From positions 1 through 64,000 of the forward strand of contig MPOT01000041.1 in NCBI GenBank assembly GCA_001896545.1: a stretch of DNA of 64,000 nucleotides, given 5' to 3'. The notes beneath the pieces were generated by a model. That model did no database searches and was not told where the DNA came from. It saw only the letters and a program-made list of their open reading frames with translations. The position numbers and the translations under genes were made by a program. Positions 41,510-50,444 of the stretch are shown here, in pieces (within the stretch, counting starts at the first letter, position 1; every line of letters begins with the position of its first letter). The DNA comes from Tepidanaerobacter sp. EBM-38. GTDB taxonomy: Bacteria; Bacillota; Thermosediminibacteria; Thermosediminibacterales; Tepidanaerobacteraceae.

Positions 41510-43132
41510 TTACAGTCTTTTGTAGTTCTTATCTATTTTTAAAACGTATGATGCAATATTAAAGGAGTGATCTCCTACACGCTCAAGATTAGTTAAAAGA
41601 TCAAGAAATATAACACCTGAACTAGGATCACAAGCTCCTTCACTAAGTCGCTTTATATGGTTAAGACGCAATTTGCTTTCCATATTGTCAATTTCCTCTT
41701 CATTTTTCACAATTTTTTGAGCCGAGGGCTTATCCCAATGCAAAAACGTATAAACTGCCAGATCAAAGGTTTCCATGACCTTAGAAGACATTTCAACTAA
41801 TTCTTGAATGGCTTCATTGCTAAAAGGCAATCTATGTTCATTGCGAAATTCAGCAAGTTCCAGTATATTCATGGCATGGTCTCCAACACGCTCCATGTCA
41901 TTTACTGTGCTTACTAAGTCGGTTATAGAAACATGTTCGTCATCAGGTAAGGATGTGCGCGAAAGTAAGGCGAGATAACGCGTGATTTCTCTGGCTAAAT
42001 CATTGATAACAGTTTCCTTTTCTTTTGCAATTTTATCTTTTTGTTCGTCGTAATAAAGAAATGTATTTGTAGAATCCCTTAAAGTTTCTAAGGCTAAATT
42101 ACCCATTCTTGCAATTTCTTTCTTAACTTGAGCTAAAGCAAAAGAAGGTGTTTCAAGTAGCCTGTCATCAATGTATTTTAAACCGTGTTCGATTATTTCC
42201 GGTTCCCCGGGAACAAGATGAATGACAAGCTTCATAATCAAAAAGGCAAAAGGAAGTTGAATAATGGTATTTGCCACATTAAAAATAGTATGGGCATTTG
42301 CAATTTGCCTTACTGGATCAGAGGAAGTTAAAGCTACAGCCGTTTGAACTAGCGGCAAAAGCAGCATGAAGATTATAGTTCCGATTATATTGAAGATAAG
42401 ATGAAATAAGGCAGTCCTCCGAGCTGTAATATTCGTGCCAATACTGGAAAGCAAGGCTGTAACACATGTCCCAATATTATCTCCAAATAAAATAGGCAAT
42501 GCTGCGGATATATTAACAATGCCCTGACCGGCTAAAGCCTGCAGAATACCTATAGTAGCACTACTGCTTTGGACTATGCCGGTGGTTAGAAATCCTGCAA
42601 AAACTCCCAGAAGAGGATTTTTACTAAAGCTCGCTATGAATTTGGTAAATTCCGGTATTTGAGCAAGAGGTTTTAGGGCTATTTCCATAGTCTGCATGCC
42701 AAAAAACAAAAGACCAAATCCCAGTATAACCTGTCCAAGAGATTTTTGAGTCTTATTCCTGCCAAAAAGGAATATTCCGGTTCCGATGCCTATGGCCGGT
42801 AGAGCAAGATTAGTCAGTTTAAAGGCGATGAGTTGAGCTGTCATTGTAGTGCCGATATTAGCACCCATTATAATGCCTATGGCTTGAGAAAAATCCATAA
42901 TCCCTGCGTTTACAAAACCGACCACCATAACAGTGGTGGCACTGCTGCTTTGAATTATTGCGGTAACCAGAGTACCTACTAAAACTCCTAATAAGCGGTT
43001 GCGAGTAAGGAGCTCCATTAAACCTCTCAATCGATCGCCGGCAGCCATTTCAAGCCCATCGCCCATAAGTCGCATGCCATATATAAAAAGGCCCAAACCT
43101 CCTAATAATGTAAAGAATGAATTTAGTGACAA
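41510..43132 (-). CDS. Na/phosphate cotransporter with PhoU domain (copy 1)
   Basis: 540 residues, aligned end to end with the downstream copy: same N-terminus GGLGLFIYGMRLMG, QSSSATTVMVVG and QSSSATIGILQAL repeats and the PhoU-type NDMERVGDHAMNI and TNLERVGDHSFNIA stretches. The high similarity along the whole length indicates a tandem duplication. TTG start with AGGGGAGG upstream. Its promoter region carries an imperfect tandem duplication (43153-43265). Confidence 0.9.
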   Translation of the reverse strand: MSLNSFFTLLGGLGLFIYGMRLMGDGLEMAAGDRLRGLMELLTRNRLLGVLVGTLVTAIIQSSSATTVMVVGFVNAGIMDFSQAIGIIMGANIGTTMTAQLIAFKLTNLALPAIGIGTGIFLFGRNKTQKSLGQVILGFGLLFFGMQTMEIALKPLAQIPEFTKFIASFSKNPLLGVFAGFLTTGIVQSSSATIGILQALAGQGIVNISAALPILFGDNIGTCVTALLSSIGTNITARRTALFHLIFNIIGTIIFMLLLPLVQTAVALTSSDPVRQIANAHTIFNVANTIIQLPFAFLIMKLVIHLVPGEPEIIEHGLKYIDDRLLETPSFALAQVKKEIARMGNLALETLRDSTNTFLYYDEQKDKIAKEKETVINDLAREITRYLALLSRTSLPDDEHVSITDLVSTVNDMERVGDHAMNILELAEFRNEHRLPFSNEAIQELVEMSSKVMETFDLAVYTFLHWDKPSAQKIVKNEEEIDNMESKLRLNHIKRLSEGACDPSSGVIFLDLLTNLERVGDHSFNIASYVLKIDKNYKRL

Positions 43133-43152
43133 AGTATCCTCCCCTTGTGAAA

Positions 43153-43265
43153 TTGATGCGTCGATTTAATTATATCAAAATCTAAACAACTTAAATATGT
43201 ATTATTAATGAAGATTTTGATGCGACTTGGTCTAATCAAAATCTTAATAATTTAAATATGTATTA
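43153..43265 (-). promoter_or_regulatory. Duplicated promoter region of the Na/phosphate cotransporter genes
   Basis: Two imperfect copies of a segment of about 50 nt. Each has TTGATGCG (43153 and 43217) and a TCAAAATCT-to-TATGTATTA block (43175-43204 and 43236-43265, three or four differences in 30). On the minus strand the gene-proximal copy holds an extended -10, TGATATAAT at 43177-43169. The distal copy has the degenerate TGATTAGAC at the same place. Confidence 0.65.
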
Positions 43266-43397
43266 ATGCCTACTAATTCTACCATGATTCTAGGATAAAA
43301 CGCAATTGATGCTAAAATATTTTTTATTAAGTTATAGTCTTTGATATCGGTATTCCTGAAAATAAGTATGATTAATGTGACATTTTGAAATGGATTT

Positions 43398-43664
43398 TTA
43401 GAACTTTTGAGTAATGAGTAGTATACCTATAATTATAAAAGCAATACCTCCCCCTAAATGGATATAATGCATAGGCAGTGATTTTGATATAACCGAGCCT
43501 AAATACACACCTATAATAGTGTTTAAGATAAGAGCCAAAGCTGCTCCGAGAAAGACACTTAGATATGATTCGTTGTGAGCGGCTAAAAGCATTGTAGACA
43601 ACTGAGTCTTATCTCCCAGCTCTGCTAAAAAACCAAGGTAAAAGTTGTCACAAAGGTTTTCCAT
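43398..43664 (-). CDS. Single-repeat GDT1/TMEM165 (UPF0016) cation transporter
   Basis: 88 residues, about three membrane segments. It contains one copy of the family motif Glu-x-Gly-Asp-Lys-Thr (GFLAELGDKTQLSTMLLAA); most bacterial members have two repeats. A single-repeat form would need to dimerise. Relatives export manganese or calcium. ATG 43664 gives the family N-terminus and lies 11 nt after the stop of the upstream small membrane gene, with no good ribosome site of its own, suggesting reinitiation. A GTG at 43736 would give a longer, unlike-family start. Confidence 0.78.
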   Translation of the reverse strand: MENLCDNFYLGFLAELGDKTQLSTMLLAAHNESYLSVFLGAALALILNTIIGVYLGSVISKSLPMHYIHLGGGIAFIIIGILLITQKF

Positions 43665-43674
43665 ATAAGCAAAA

Positions 43675-43974
43675 TCACAGCCCCCTTCGAGAAAGTTTTT
43701 TCCCTTTTGTTTGAAACAGCCCAATAATTTTAACACTTTTAGTAAAAAAGTCCAATAGGCTTGCTGTAAAAAAACCTATACCAGCTCCCAATAGAATACT
43801 AAAAACAAAAGCATCGCCGCGATTTAATGCCAGTTCAAGGTTAAGTCCCAGCGCTGCCGGTATTCCAACATAACTTCTGATTCCACTTAGGTATTTAGTA
43901 TAAAAAGGTATCCATGAAATAAAGCTCCAGATTATTCCTAGGACAACTCCTTTTCGCTGCCTCGTGGTAATCAT
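43675..43974 (-). CDS. Small membrane protein upstream of the GDT1-like gene
   Basis: 99 residues. Two hydrophobic segments (GIIWSFISWIPFYTKYL near 12-30 and FVFSILLGAGIGFFTASLL near 56-76) and a basic C-terminus (KGKKLSRRGL). ATG start with GGGAGGTGG 9 nt upstream. I do not recognise the family. The tight coupling to the single-repeat GDT1-like gene suggests a partner subunit, which is inference. Confidence 0.65.
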   Translation of the reverse strand: MITTRQRKGVVLGIIWSFISWIPFYTKYLSGIRSYVGIPAALGLNLELALNRGDAFVFSILLGAGIGFFTASLLDFFTKSVKIIGLFQTKGKKLSRRGL

Positions 43975-44113
43975 TCAAATCCACCTCCCAATTTATTAGT
44001 AAATAGTATTCGAAACTTTTAACTTATATTCGATGCAATGATATTTTTGCTTAATATTCATATCAGGCTTTTATTATGAATAAAATAAAGAAGTTTGAAG
44101 TATTAAGAGGGAG

Positions 44114-44899
44114 GTGGGAAAAATCAAACGGTTATCTTTTAGCAGGATTAGTATAACTAAGCTTATATGTTTTTTAACATTGGCAGCTGTAATATTCGCT
44201 AATTATTATACATTTTTCCCCAAGGCTATTGCTGTTTTTGCCGGAGCTGATCGGCTTGTGCCCATATATCGGGTAGAAACACAGGAAAAAAAGGTAGCTA
44301 TATCTTTTGATGCGGCTTGGGGTTCGGATATTACGCCGAAATTATTGGAGATATTGAAGAAATATAACATAAAAACCACTTTTTTTCTCGTTGAATTTTG
44401 GATGGACAAATATCCGGATATGACGCGGCGCATAGCCGCAGAAGGTCATGAGATAGGAAATCACTCAGCAACCCATCCTAATATGGGGAGCCTTTCGAAA
44501 GATGAAATTGTGAAAGAAATAACTGAAACACATAATAAAATCAAAGAACTTACAGGTCAAAATGCCACTTTATTTCGACCACCTTTTGGAGATTATAGCA
44601 ACATACTTATAGCTACTTGTAACGAGTTAGGATATTACGCTATACAGTGGGATGTAGATTCTCTGGACTGGAAGGATTTGAGTGCTAATGCAATTTATGA
44701 AAGAGTAATAAATCAAGTAAAACCAGGTTCCATAGTGCTTTTTCATAATAACGGAAAACATACGAAAGATGCCTTGGAGTCAATTATAAAGGAGCTTAAT
44801 CATCAAGGATATGAAATTGTACCTGTATCAGAGCTTTTGATAAAAGGAGATTACTACATAGATAAGTCCAGTGGAGAAATGAAAAGGGGGAAGATGTAA
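44114..44899 (+). CDS. Polysaccharide deacetylase, PdaB-like sporulation protein
   Basis: 261 residues. An N-terminal membrane helix (about 15-38) is followed by a NodB-type deacetylase domain: VAISFDAAWGSD (the Asp-containing first motif in its PdaB form), GHEIGNHSATHPNMGS with the metal-binding His pair, and LFRPPFGDYSN. PdaB acts during cortex formation in Bacillus spores. GTG start; the ribosome site GAGGGAGG is very close, but no better start exists. It is followed by a two-component system in the same direction. Confidence 0.88.
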   Translation: MGKIKRLSFSRISITKLICFLTLAAVIFANYYTFFPKAIAVFAGADRLVPIYRVETQEKKVAISFDAAWGSDITPKLLEILKKYNIKTTFFLVEFWMDKYPDMTRRIAAEGHEIGNHSATHPNMGSLSKDEIVKEITETHNKIKELTGQNATLFRPPFGDYSNILIATCNELGYYAIQWDVDSLDWKDLSANAIYERVINQVKPGSIVLFHNNGKHTKDALESIIKELNHQGYEIVPVSELLIKGDYYIDKSSGEMKRGKM

Positions 44900-45110
44900 T
44901 TATTCTTACGTATTGATGACAATAAAGTGACCTTTTTAAATTTTTGAAATAACTTTAAACATTCATATATTGACTGGCATACTGGTTAAATCTATAATAT
45001 GGTTAGGGAATGGAATATAAAGATTTGACTTTAAAAAGACCTGCTAGACTCAAAATAAGAATTTGAGCAGTAGATTTAAAGGTTTTGTTCTAACTAGGGA
45101 GGGGCTAGAT

Positions 45111-45803
45111 GTGCAAGGAGACGCAAGAATACTTGTAGTTGATGATGAAAAACGTATTGTAGATTTAGTGAGATTGTACTTAGAAAGGGAAGGATTTATT
45201 GTCGATGAGGCTTTTGAAGGCCAACAGGCTCTAGATATGATATCAAATGTATCCTATGATTTAATTATTCTGGATCTGATGCTTCCGGTTATTGACGGTT
45301 GGACTGTTTGTAAAAAAATCAGAGAAAAATATGATACGCCTGTGATAATGCTGACGGCTAGGGGCGAAGAATTTGACAAGGTTTTGGGGTTTGAATTAGG
45401 AGCAGATGACTATGTGGTAAAACCTTTCAGCCCTAGGGAACTTACTGCTAGAGTCAAAGCACTTTTGAGGCGTATGGCATCTAAGGAAGATGATGAAGCT
45501 GAAGCCTTAAATTTCCCAGAATTGTTAATTGACCCTGCAGCTAGAGTTGTTAAGGTTGATGGCAAAGAAGTTGCACTTACACCTAAGGAATTTGACCTCT
45601 TATATTTTTTAGCTAAAAATAAAGGAAGAGCATTTAATAGAGAAAAGCTGTTAAAAGAAGTTTGGGGCTATGATTTTTACGGTAGTCTGCGAACCGTGGA
45701 TACGCACATAAAACAACTTCGGGAAAAACTTGGCCGCAGCAGGGCTGCCTCATATATAAATACTGTTTGGGGCATTGGCTATAAATTTGAGGTGGAAAAG
45801 TGA
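45111..45803 (+). CDS. OmpR-family response regulator
   Basis: 230 residues. The receiver domain (1-118) has the acidic pair in LVVDDEKRI, phospho-acceptor Asp in LIILDLMLPVIDGW, Thr in VIMLTARGEE and Lys in DDYVVKPFSP. The C-terminal winged helix (135-228) has LTPKEFDLLYFLA and RTVDTHIKQLREKLG. GTG 45111 has AGGGAGGGG 5-6 nt upstream; TTG 45063 would prepend 16 unlike-family residues. It overlaps the histidine kinase gene by 4 nt. Confidence 0.94.
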   Translation: MQGDARILVVDDEKRIVDLVRLYLEREGFIVDEAFEGQQALDMISNVSYDLIILDLMLPVIDGWTVCKKIREKYDTPVIMLTARGEEFDKVLGFELGADDYVVKPFSPRELTARVKALLRRMASKEDDEAEALNFPELLIDPAARVVKVDGKEVALTPKEFDLLYFLAKNKGRAFNREKLLKEVWGYDFYGSLRTVDTHIKQLREKLGRSRAASYINTVWGIGYKFEVEK

Positions 45804-47518
45804 ATCTGAAGAAAAGTATCGTAACAAAGTTATGGCTTTATATGACGGTTTTAGCTATCGTTACTCTTTTGTTCTCGGGCCTAGTGCTTTCCAGCGTATT
45901 TGAAGACTTTTATTTTAATATGCGAAAAAATGAGATGATAAACGAAGGGCAACAACTTATATCCTTAATTTTAGGAGGAGCAAATCCGTCAGAGCTGCTT
46001 GATGTAAGTAAGTTTATCAATGCTCATGCTGTATTAATAGACCGACAAGGTTTGATTCAAGCCAGCTCAAATGTGGTAAAATTCAACGGCATTGCTATTG
46101 GACCAAAAGAATTGTCAGAGGTCTTAAAAGGTAATATTGTTGTGCATAAAGGCCATATGCCTCAGTTTAATGCTTCTATGCTTACTGTGGCTTTACCTAT
46201 AAGAACTGAGGCAGGGGTAGCGGGTGGCCTTATTTTGTTTTCTCCTATGTCGTCCATTGAAGACACTGTATGGCAGATAAGACGTTTGATTTTGTCTGCG
46301 GCGGTTATAGCAATATTGATTTCTACAGGCTTGAGCTTTGCATTATCAAGAACTGTATCTAAACCACTGGTTCAAATGAAGAAGGCGGCAGAGGAAATGG
46401 CAAGGGGTGAATTCAAAAGCAAAGTTGATGTGGATTCTGAGGACGAAATTGGGACTTTGGCCAAAACTATAAATTATTTATCTGATGTAATAAATGAAAA
46501 TATTAATGCACTAGACCAGGAAAAAAAGCAGCTTCAAAATGTACTTTTAAGCATGAGTGACGGTGTTATAACATTTGATACTGCAAATCAGGTTATAATG
46601 GCTAACCCTCAAGCACTTGAGATTATGCCAAATATAAAAGAACATGATAACAGTTACCTTAATATCCTAGAGCCTCTGCTAAAACAAGTTAAAGACAGTG
46701 GAGAATATGTTAGTAGAGAATTGAGAATTGATGGAAGGATTATCAGCACAAGGTTGACGCCGCTTTTTAACGAAGACCGGCAGCTATGGGGAATCCTTGT
46801 AGTGCTAAAGGATGTTACTAGAGAAAGAAAACTGGAAGACTTAAGGAAAGAATTTTTAGGTGATGTTTCGCACGAATTAAGGACACCTTTAACGTATTTA
46901 CAAGGTTATACTGAGGCCCTACTGGATGGTTTAGTCGAAAATCGTGAAGAACATGACAGATACCTTAATATTATTCTTGAAGAAACGCTGCGACTTCGCA
47001 GGCTGGTGGACGAACTATTACAACTTTCGCATATTGAGGCAGGTCATTTAAATATAAAAAAAGACCGTGTATCAATTAAAAACTTAATTGAAAGGGTTTC
47101 TAAAAAGGTTTCACCTATTTGCGATGATAAAAATATAGAGCTTAAAATAGAAATAGAGGATATTCCAGCGATTACAGCTGATGAAGATCGTGTTGAGCAG
47201 GTGATGATAAATCTTATAGATAATGCTGTAAGATATTCTCCTAATGATAGCAAAATAATAATAAAAGCACAGCCTTGCAAAGAGGGTGTCATTATTTCTG
47301 TAAAAGACAGCGGAAGCGGTATACCAGAGGATGAACTTCCTTTTATTTGGGAAAGGTTTTACAAGGTAGACAAATCCAGAACACGGCAAAAAAGCGGTAC
47401 AGGTTTGGGTCTGGCTATTGTAAAAAAAATTGTTGAACTGCATGGGGGTAGAGTTTGGGCAAAAAATTGTCCGGAAGGAGGGACAGAATTTTCCTTTCTT
47501 ATGCCGTGGGATGCATGA
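45800..47518 (+). CDS. Membrane sensor histidine kinase (HAMP-PAS type)
   Basis: 572 residues. Membrane helices at about 12-32 and 162-182 bracket an extracytoplasmic sensor of about 130 residues. HAMP (SRTVSKPLVQMKKAAEEMA) follows, then a PAS domain (about 245-340), the phospho-acceptor His in LGDVSHELRTPLTYLQG near 357, and the ATPase with N box NLIDNAVRYSPND, G1 KDSGSGIPEDELPFIWERF and GTGLGLAIVKKIVELHGG. ResE/WalK-like layout. It overlaps the response regulator gene, forming one two-component pair. The stimulus is unknown. Confidence 0.93.
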   Translation: MNLKKSIVTKLWLYMTVLAIVTLLFSGLVLSSVFEDFYFNMRKNEMINEGQQLISLILGGANPSELLDVSKFINAHAVLIDRQGLIQASSNVVKFNGIAIGPKELSEVLKGNIVVHKGHMPQFNASMLTVALPIRTEAGVAGGLILFSPMSSIEDTVWQIRRLILSAAVIAILISTGLSFALSRTVSKPLVQMKKAAEEMARGEFKSKVDVDSEDEIGTLAKTINYLSDVINENINALDQEKKQLQNVLLSMSDGVITFDTANQVIMANPQALEIMPNIKEHDNSYLNILEPLLKQVKDSGEYVSRELRIDGRIISTRLTPLFNEDRQLWGILVVLKDVTRERKLEDLRKEFLGDVSHELRTPLTYLQGYTEALLDGLVENREEHDRYLNIILEETLRLRRLVDELLQLSHIEAGHLNIKKDRVSIKNLIERVSKKVSPICDDKNIELKIEIEDIPAITADEDRVEQVMINLIDNAVRYSPNDSKIIIKAQPCKEGVIISVKDSGSGIPEDELPFIWERFYKVDKSRTRQKSGTGLGLAIVKKIVELHGGRVWAKNCPEGGTEFSFLMPWDA

Positions 47519-47605
47519 GCTTGAGCATTAGTATATAAATAAGAGGGTTTTCTCTTTTTTTAATCGAATATTTATAGAAAACTAAATTTAAAAAGGGTGA
47601 TATGA

Positions 47606-48916
47606 ATGTCAAAACAAAAGCAACTTGTTAAAGATTTCTTAAAAAGGTATCATATGGATTATGAAAATATAGATATAGAAGAAAATTGCAAAATATTTAT
47701 TGATGAGATGAAAAATGGTCTTGAAGGTAAGCCTAGCTCTCTTCAAATGATACCTACATACATAACTGTAGATAAGGAAATACCTCTTGAAGAACCTATT
47801 ATAGTGCTGGATGCCGGCGGTACAAACTTTCGAGTGGCCACCTGCTATTTTGACCGAGAGGAAAAACCAATTATTGAAAATTATAAATCATATCGCATGC
47901 CTGGAACCTACGGAGAGATATCAAAAAAAGAGTTTTTTGAAACAATGGCCAACTACATTAAGCCGGTTTTGCAGTATAGCAAGAAAATAGGGTTTTGTTT
48001 TTCATATCCGACAGAAGTTCTTCCGAATAAAGACGGACGACTGCTTCAATTTAGCAAAGAGGTAAGAGTTAAAGATTTGATAGGCGAGGTCATTGGTGAG
48101 AATTTGTTAAAAACTTTAAGGGATATGGGATTAGATGGTAATAAGGATATAGTAATCTTGAATGATACTGTTGCAACACTACTTGGAGGTAAGGTCAAAT
48201 ATCCGGATAGAATATTTTCCAGCTATGTAGGTTTTATCCTGGGAACGGGAACAAATACATGTTATATTGAGCAAAATAGTAATATAAAAAAAGCTAAAGC
48301 TCTTGTGGAAAAATCGGGTTTCACAATTATTAACGTAGAATCAGGGGGGTATTCCAAGGCACCAAGGGGTTTAATCGATGAGGAATATGACCTTCAAACA
48401 GTTAATCCGGGTGAATATGCTTTTGAAAAAATGCTTTCAGGCAAATATCAAGGCGGTTTAATAGCCACTGCCATAAAAAAAGCTGCAGCAGAAGGCTTGC
48501 TTTCTGAAGCATTTTCTAAGAAATTTGATAAAATAAGTGAACTCACTGCTAAGGATATAAATGATTTCCTCTATTATCCTTATTCAAAAAGTGTTCTTTC
48601 TACTTGCTGCTCCAAGGAAAGTGATGACGCCGTAATCCTATATCACATTATTGACTGCATAATAGAAAGGGCTGCAAAACTTGTGGCAATAAATCTTTCA
48701 GCCATATTACTCAAAATTGGTGAAGGTATAAATCCTTGTAAACCTGTATGTATAACCGCTGAAGGTTCAACTTTTTATAAATCCAAACTGTTTAAAGATA
48801 AACTGGATTATTATATAAAGGATTATCTTAATGATAAAAAGGATTTTTACTGTGAATTTGTGCAGGCAGAAAATGCAACATTAATAGGAGCGGCTATTGC
48901 AGGATTGCTAAACTAA
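47606..48916 (+). CDS. Hexokinase of the eukaryotic type
   Basis: 436 residues. It matches the actin-fold hexokinase family of eukaryotes rather than bacterial glucokinases: phosphate loop IIVLDAGGTNFRVATC near residue 72, the catalytic Asp region VILNDTVATLLGG near 190, GFILGTGTNTCYIE near 215 and a C-terminal AEGSTFYKS adenosine motif. It phosphorylates glucose or another hexose. ATG start with AAAGGGTGAT upstream. It is monocistronic, ended by a strong bidirectional terminator shared with alanine dehydrogenase. Confidence 0.88.
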   Translation: MSKQKQLVKDFLKRYHMDYENIDIEENCKIFIDEMKNGLEGKPSSLQMIPTYITVDKEIPLEEPIIVLDAGGTNFRVATCYFDREEKPIIENYKSYRMPGTYGEISKKEFFETMANYIKPVLQYSKKIGFCFSYPTEVLPNKDGRLLQFSKEVRVKDLIGEVIGENLLKTLRDMGLDGNKDIVILNDTVATLLGGKVKYPDRIFSSYVGFILGTGTNTCYIEQNSNIKKAKALVEKSGFTIINVESGGYSKAPRGLIDEEYDLQTVNPGEYAFEKMLSGKYQGGLIATAIKKAAAEGLLSEAFSKKFDKISELTAKDINDFLYYPYSKSVLSTCCSKESDDAVILYHIIDCIIERAAKLVAINLSAILLKIGEGINPCKPVCITAEGSTFYKSKLFKDKLDYYIKDYLNDKKDFYCEFVQAENATLIGAAIAGLLN

Positions 48917-48947
48917 AATATGGCTTTCTATGATTATATAGTGTAAT

Positions 48948-48997
48948 AAAAAACTCTACTATGTAAAGTCAGAATTTCTTTACAGAGTAGAGTTTTT
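48948..48997. terminator. Bidirectional terminator between hexokinase and ald
   Basis: A long stem, AAAAACTCTAC...TGTAAAG with CTTTACA...GTAGAGTTTTT, around a 9-nt loop with A and T runs on both flanks. It serves both convergent genes. Confidence 0.9.
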
Positions 48998-49011
48998 AAA
49001 AGTTAAATTTG

Positions 49012-50136
49012 TTAAATTTCATTTATTACTTCTTCTACAGAATAATATGGAAGATTATGAGCTTCGGCTACCGCTTGATTTGTAATTTTATTGTTCATGA
49101 TGTTTATACCTTTTGCTAATGCTTGATCATCTAAAGCAGCTTGTTTCCATCCCTTCTTAGCTATTTCGACTAAATATGGTAAAGTAGCATTAGTCAAGGC
49201 AAGAGTAGATGTGCGGGGTACCGCTCCGGGGATATTAGAAACGGCATAATGTATAACGCCATGTTTTACAAATACAGGATTAGCATGTGTCGTAGGCTGT
49301 TTAATAGTTTCAACACAACCGCCTTGATCGATAGCTACATCAACAATAACGCTGCCGGGCTGCATTTTTTTAACCATTTCTTCAGTAATTACCTTAGGAG
49401 TTTTAGCACCGGGAATTAAGACTGCACCTACTACTAAATCGGCATATTTTGTAGCCTTGGAAAGGTTAAAACGGTTAGAATACAGTGTTTCAATTCTGCC
49501 CATGAAAATATCTTCCAGATACCTGAGCCTGTCCACATTTATATCTATAACGGTTACACGAGCGCCTAATCCCATTGCCCTCCTGATGGCTCCTCTCCCG
49601 ACAGTACCGGCTCCAACTACTACTACCGATGCCGGGGTTACGCCAGGCACACCTTCTAATAATATACCTTTACCTCCACGGGTTTTTTCAAGGTATATTG
49701 CACCTTCTTGAATAGCCATACGCCCAGCCACTTCACTCATAGGGGTTAAAAGAGGAAGACTTCTGTCATGGCGCTGAACTGTTTCATAGGCTATTGCGGT
49801 AATGCCTGAATCCATAAGAGTTTGAGTTAAGCTTAGATCGGCTGCCAAGTGAAGGTAGCCAAAAAAGGCTAAACCCGGTCTTAAATACTTATATTCTGAT
49901 TCATGGGGTTCTTTGACCTTTACTATCAGTTCACTGTTTTTCCACACGTCAGAGGCACTGTTTATCATATCTGCTCCTGCGGCTGCGTAACTCTCATCGG
50001 AAAAACCGGATCCTATACCGGCACCTTTTTCAATCAAAACCTTATTGCCGCAAGCTGTTAGGGTATCTACACCGGCAGGTGTAATTGCCACGCGATTTTC
50101 CTGTTCTTTTAATTCTTTAACAATACCAATAATCAT
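49012..50136 (-). CDS. ald: Alanine dehydrogenase
   Basis: 374 residues, the normal length. It deaminates L-alanine to pyruvate with NAD+, or the reverse. N-terminal substrate residues are in IGIVKELKEQENRVAITP; the catalytic His region is FGYLHLAADLSL near residue 95. The NAD fold has VVVVGAGTVGRGAIRRAMG near 168, and VDVAIDQGGCVET and YAVSNIPGAVPRTST follow. ATG start with GAGGAGG upstream. A terminator-like hairpin lies in its leader (50229-50254). Confidence 0.95.
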   Translation of the reverse strand: MIIGIVKELKEQENRVAITPAGVDTLTACGNKVLIEKGAGIGSGFSDESYAAAGADMINSASDVWKNSELIVKVKEPHESEYKYLRPGLAFFGYLHLAADLSLTQTLMDSGITAIAYETVQRHDRSLPLLTPMSEVAGRMAIQEGAIYLEKTRGGKGILLEGVPGVTPASVVVVGAGTVGRGAIRRAMGLGARVTVIDINVDRLRYLEDIFMGRIETLYSNRFNLSKATKYADLVVGAVLIPGAKTPKVITEEMVKKMQPGSVIVDVAIDQGGCVETIKQPTTHANPVFVKHGVIHYAVSNIPGAVPRTSTLALTNATLPYLVEIAKKGWKQAALDDQALAKGINIMNNKITNQAVAEAHNLPYYSVEEVINEI

Positions 50137-50228
50137 TTTTTTGCCTCCTCAAAAAGATTGCGAGCGTTAATAAAAAATAATATATTTTAAAGTATATCAA
50201 AAAAGTAATAATTAAACCAGTAAAATTT

Positions 50229-50254
50229 AAAAAAAAAAGCAGGATGAACCTGCT
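50229..50254 (-). terminator. Terminator-like hairpin in the leader of ald
   Basis: On the minus strand AGCAGG pairs with CCTGCT across TTCAT and is followed by about ten T. It lies about 95 nt before the ald start with no gene upstream of it, so it is either an attenuator in the ald leader or the end of a short RNA. Confidence 0.65.
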
Positions 50255-50401
50255 AAAGAGGGGCTTTAAACAAATTATAAAGGGGGATTTAAATAAACTC
50301 TTATATAAACTTAATTTTAACAATGAATTTTGGTAGAAATTTGTGTGAAATGTGATGTTTTTGTGATACTATATTATTAAGTGGAAACATTGTGGCCATT
50401 T

Positions 50402-50410
50402 TGGTATAAT
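50402..50410 (+). promoter_or_regulatory. Extended -10 promoter of the metal sensor gene
   Basis: TGGTATAAT: perfect TATAAT at 50405-50410 with the TGn extension, 35 nt before the gene. The -35 region is poor. Confidence 0.55.
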
Positions 50411-50444
50411 TTTATTAAATACGGTATAAGGGAAGAAAAATCAA

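Noticed and set aside
43153-43265. CRISPR-like repeats
   Set aside because: Only two imperfect AT-rich copies, no third unit, no cas genes; a promoter duplication explains them.
50117-50323. 68-codon minus-strand frame upstream of ald
   Set aside because: It crosses the leader terminator and overlaps the ald start; composition is just AT-rich hydrophobic codons.
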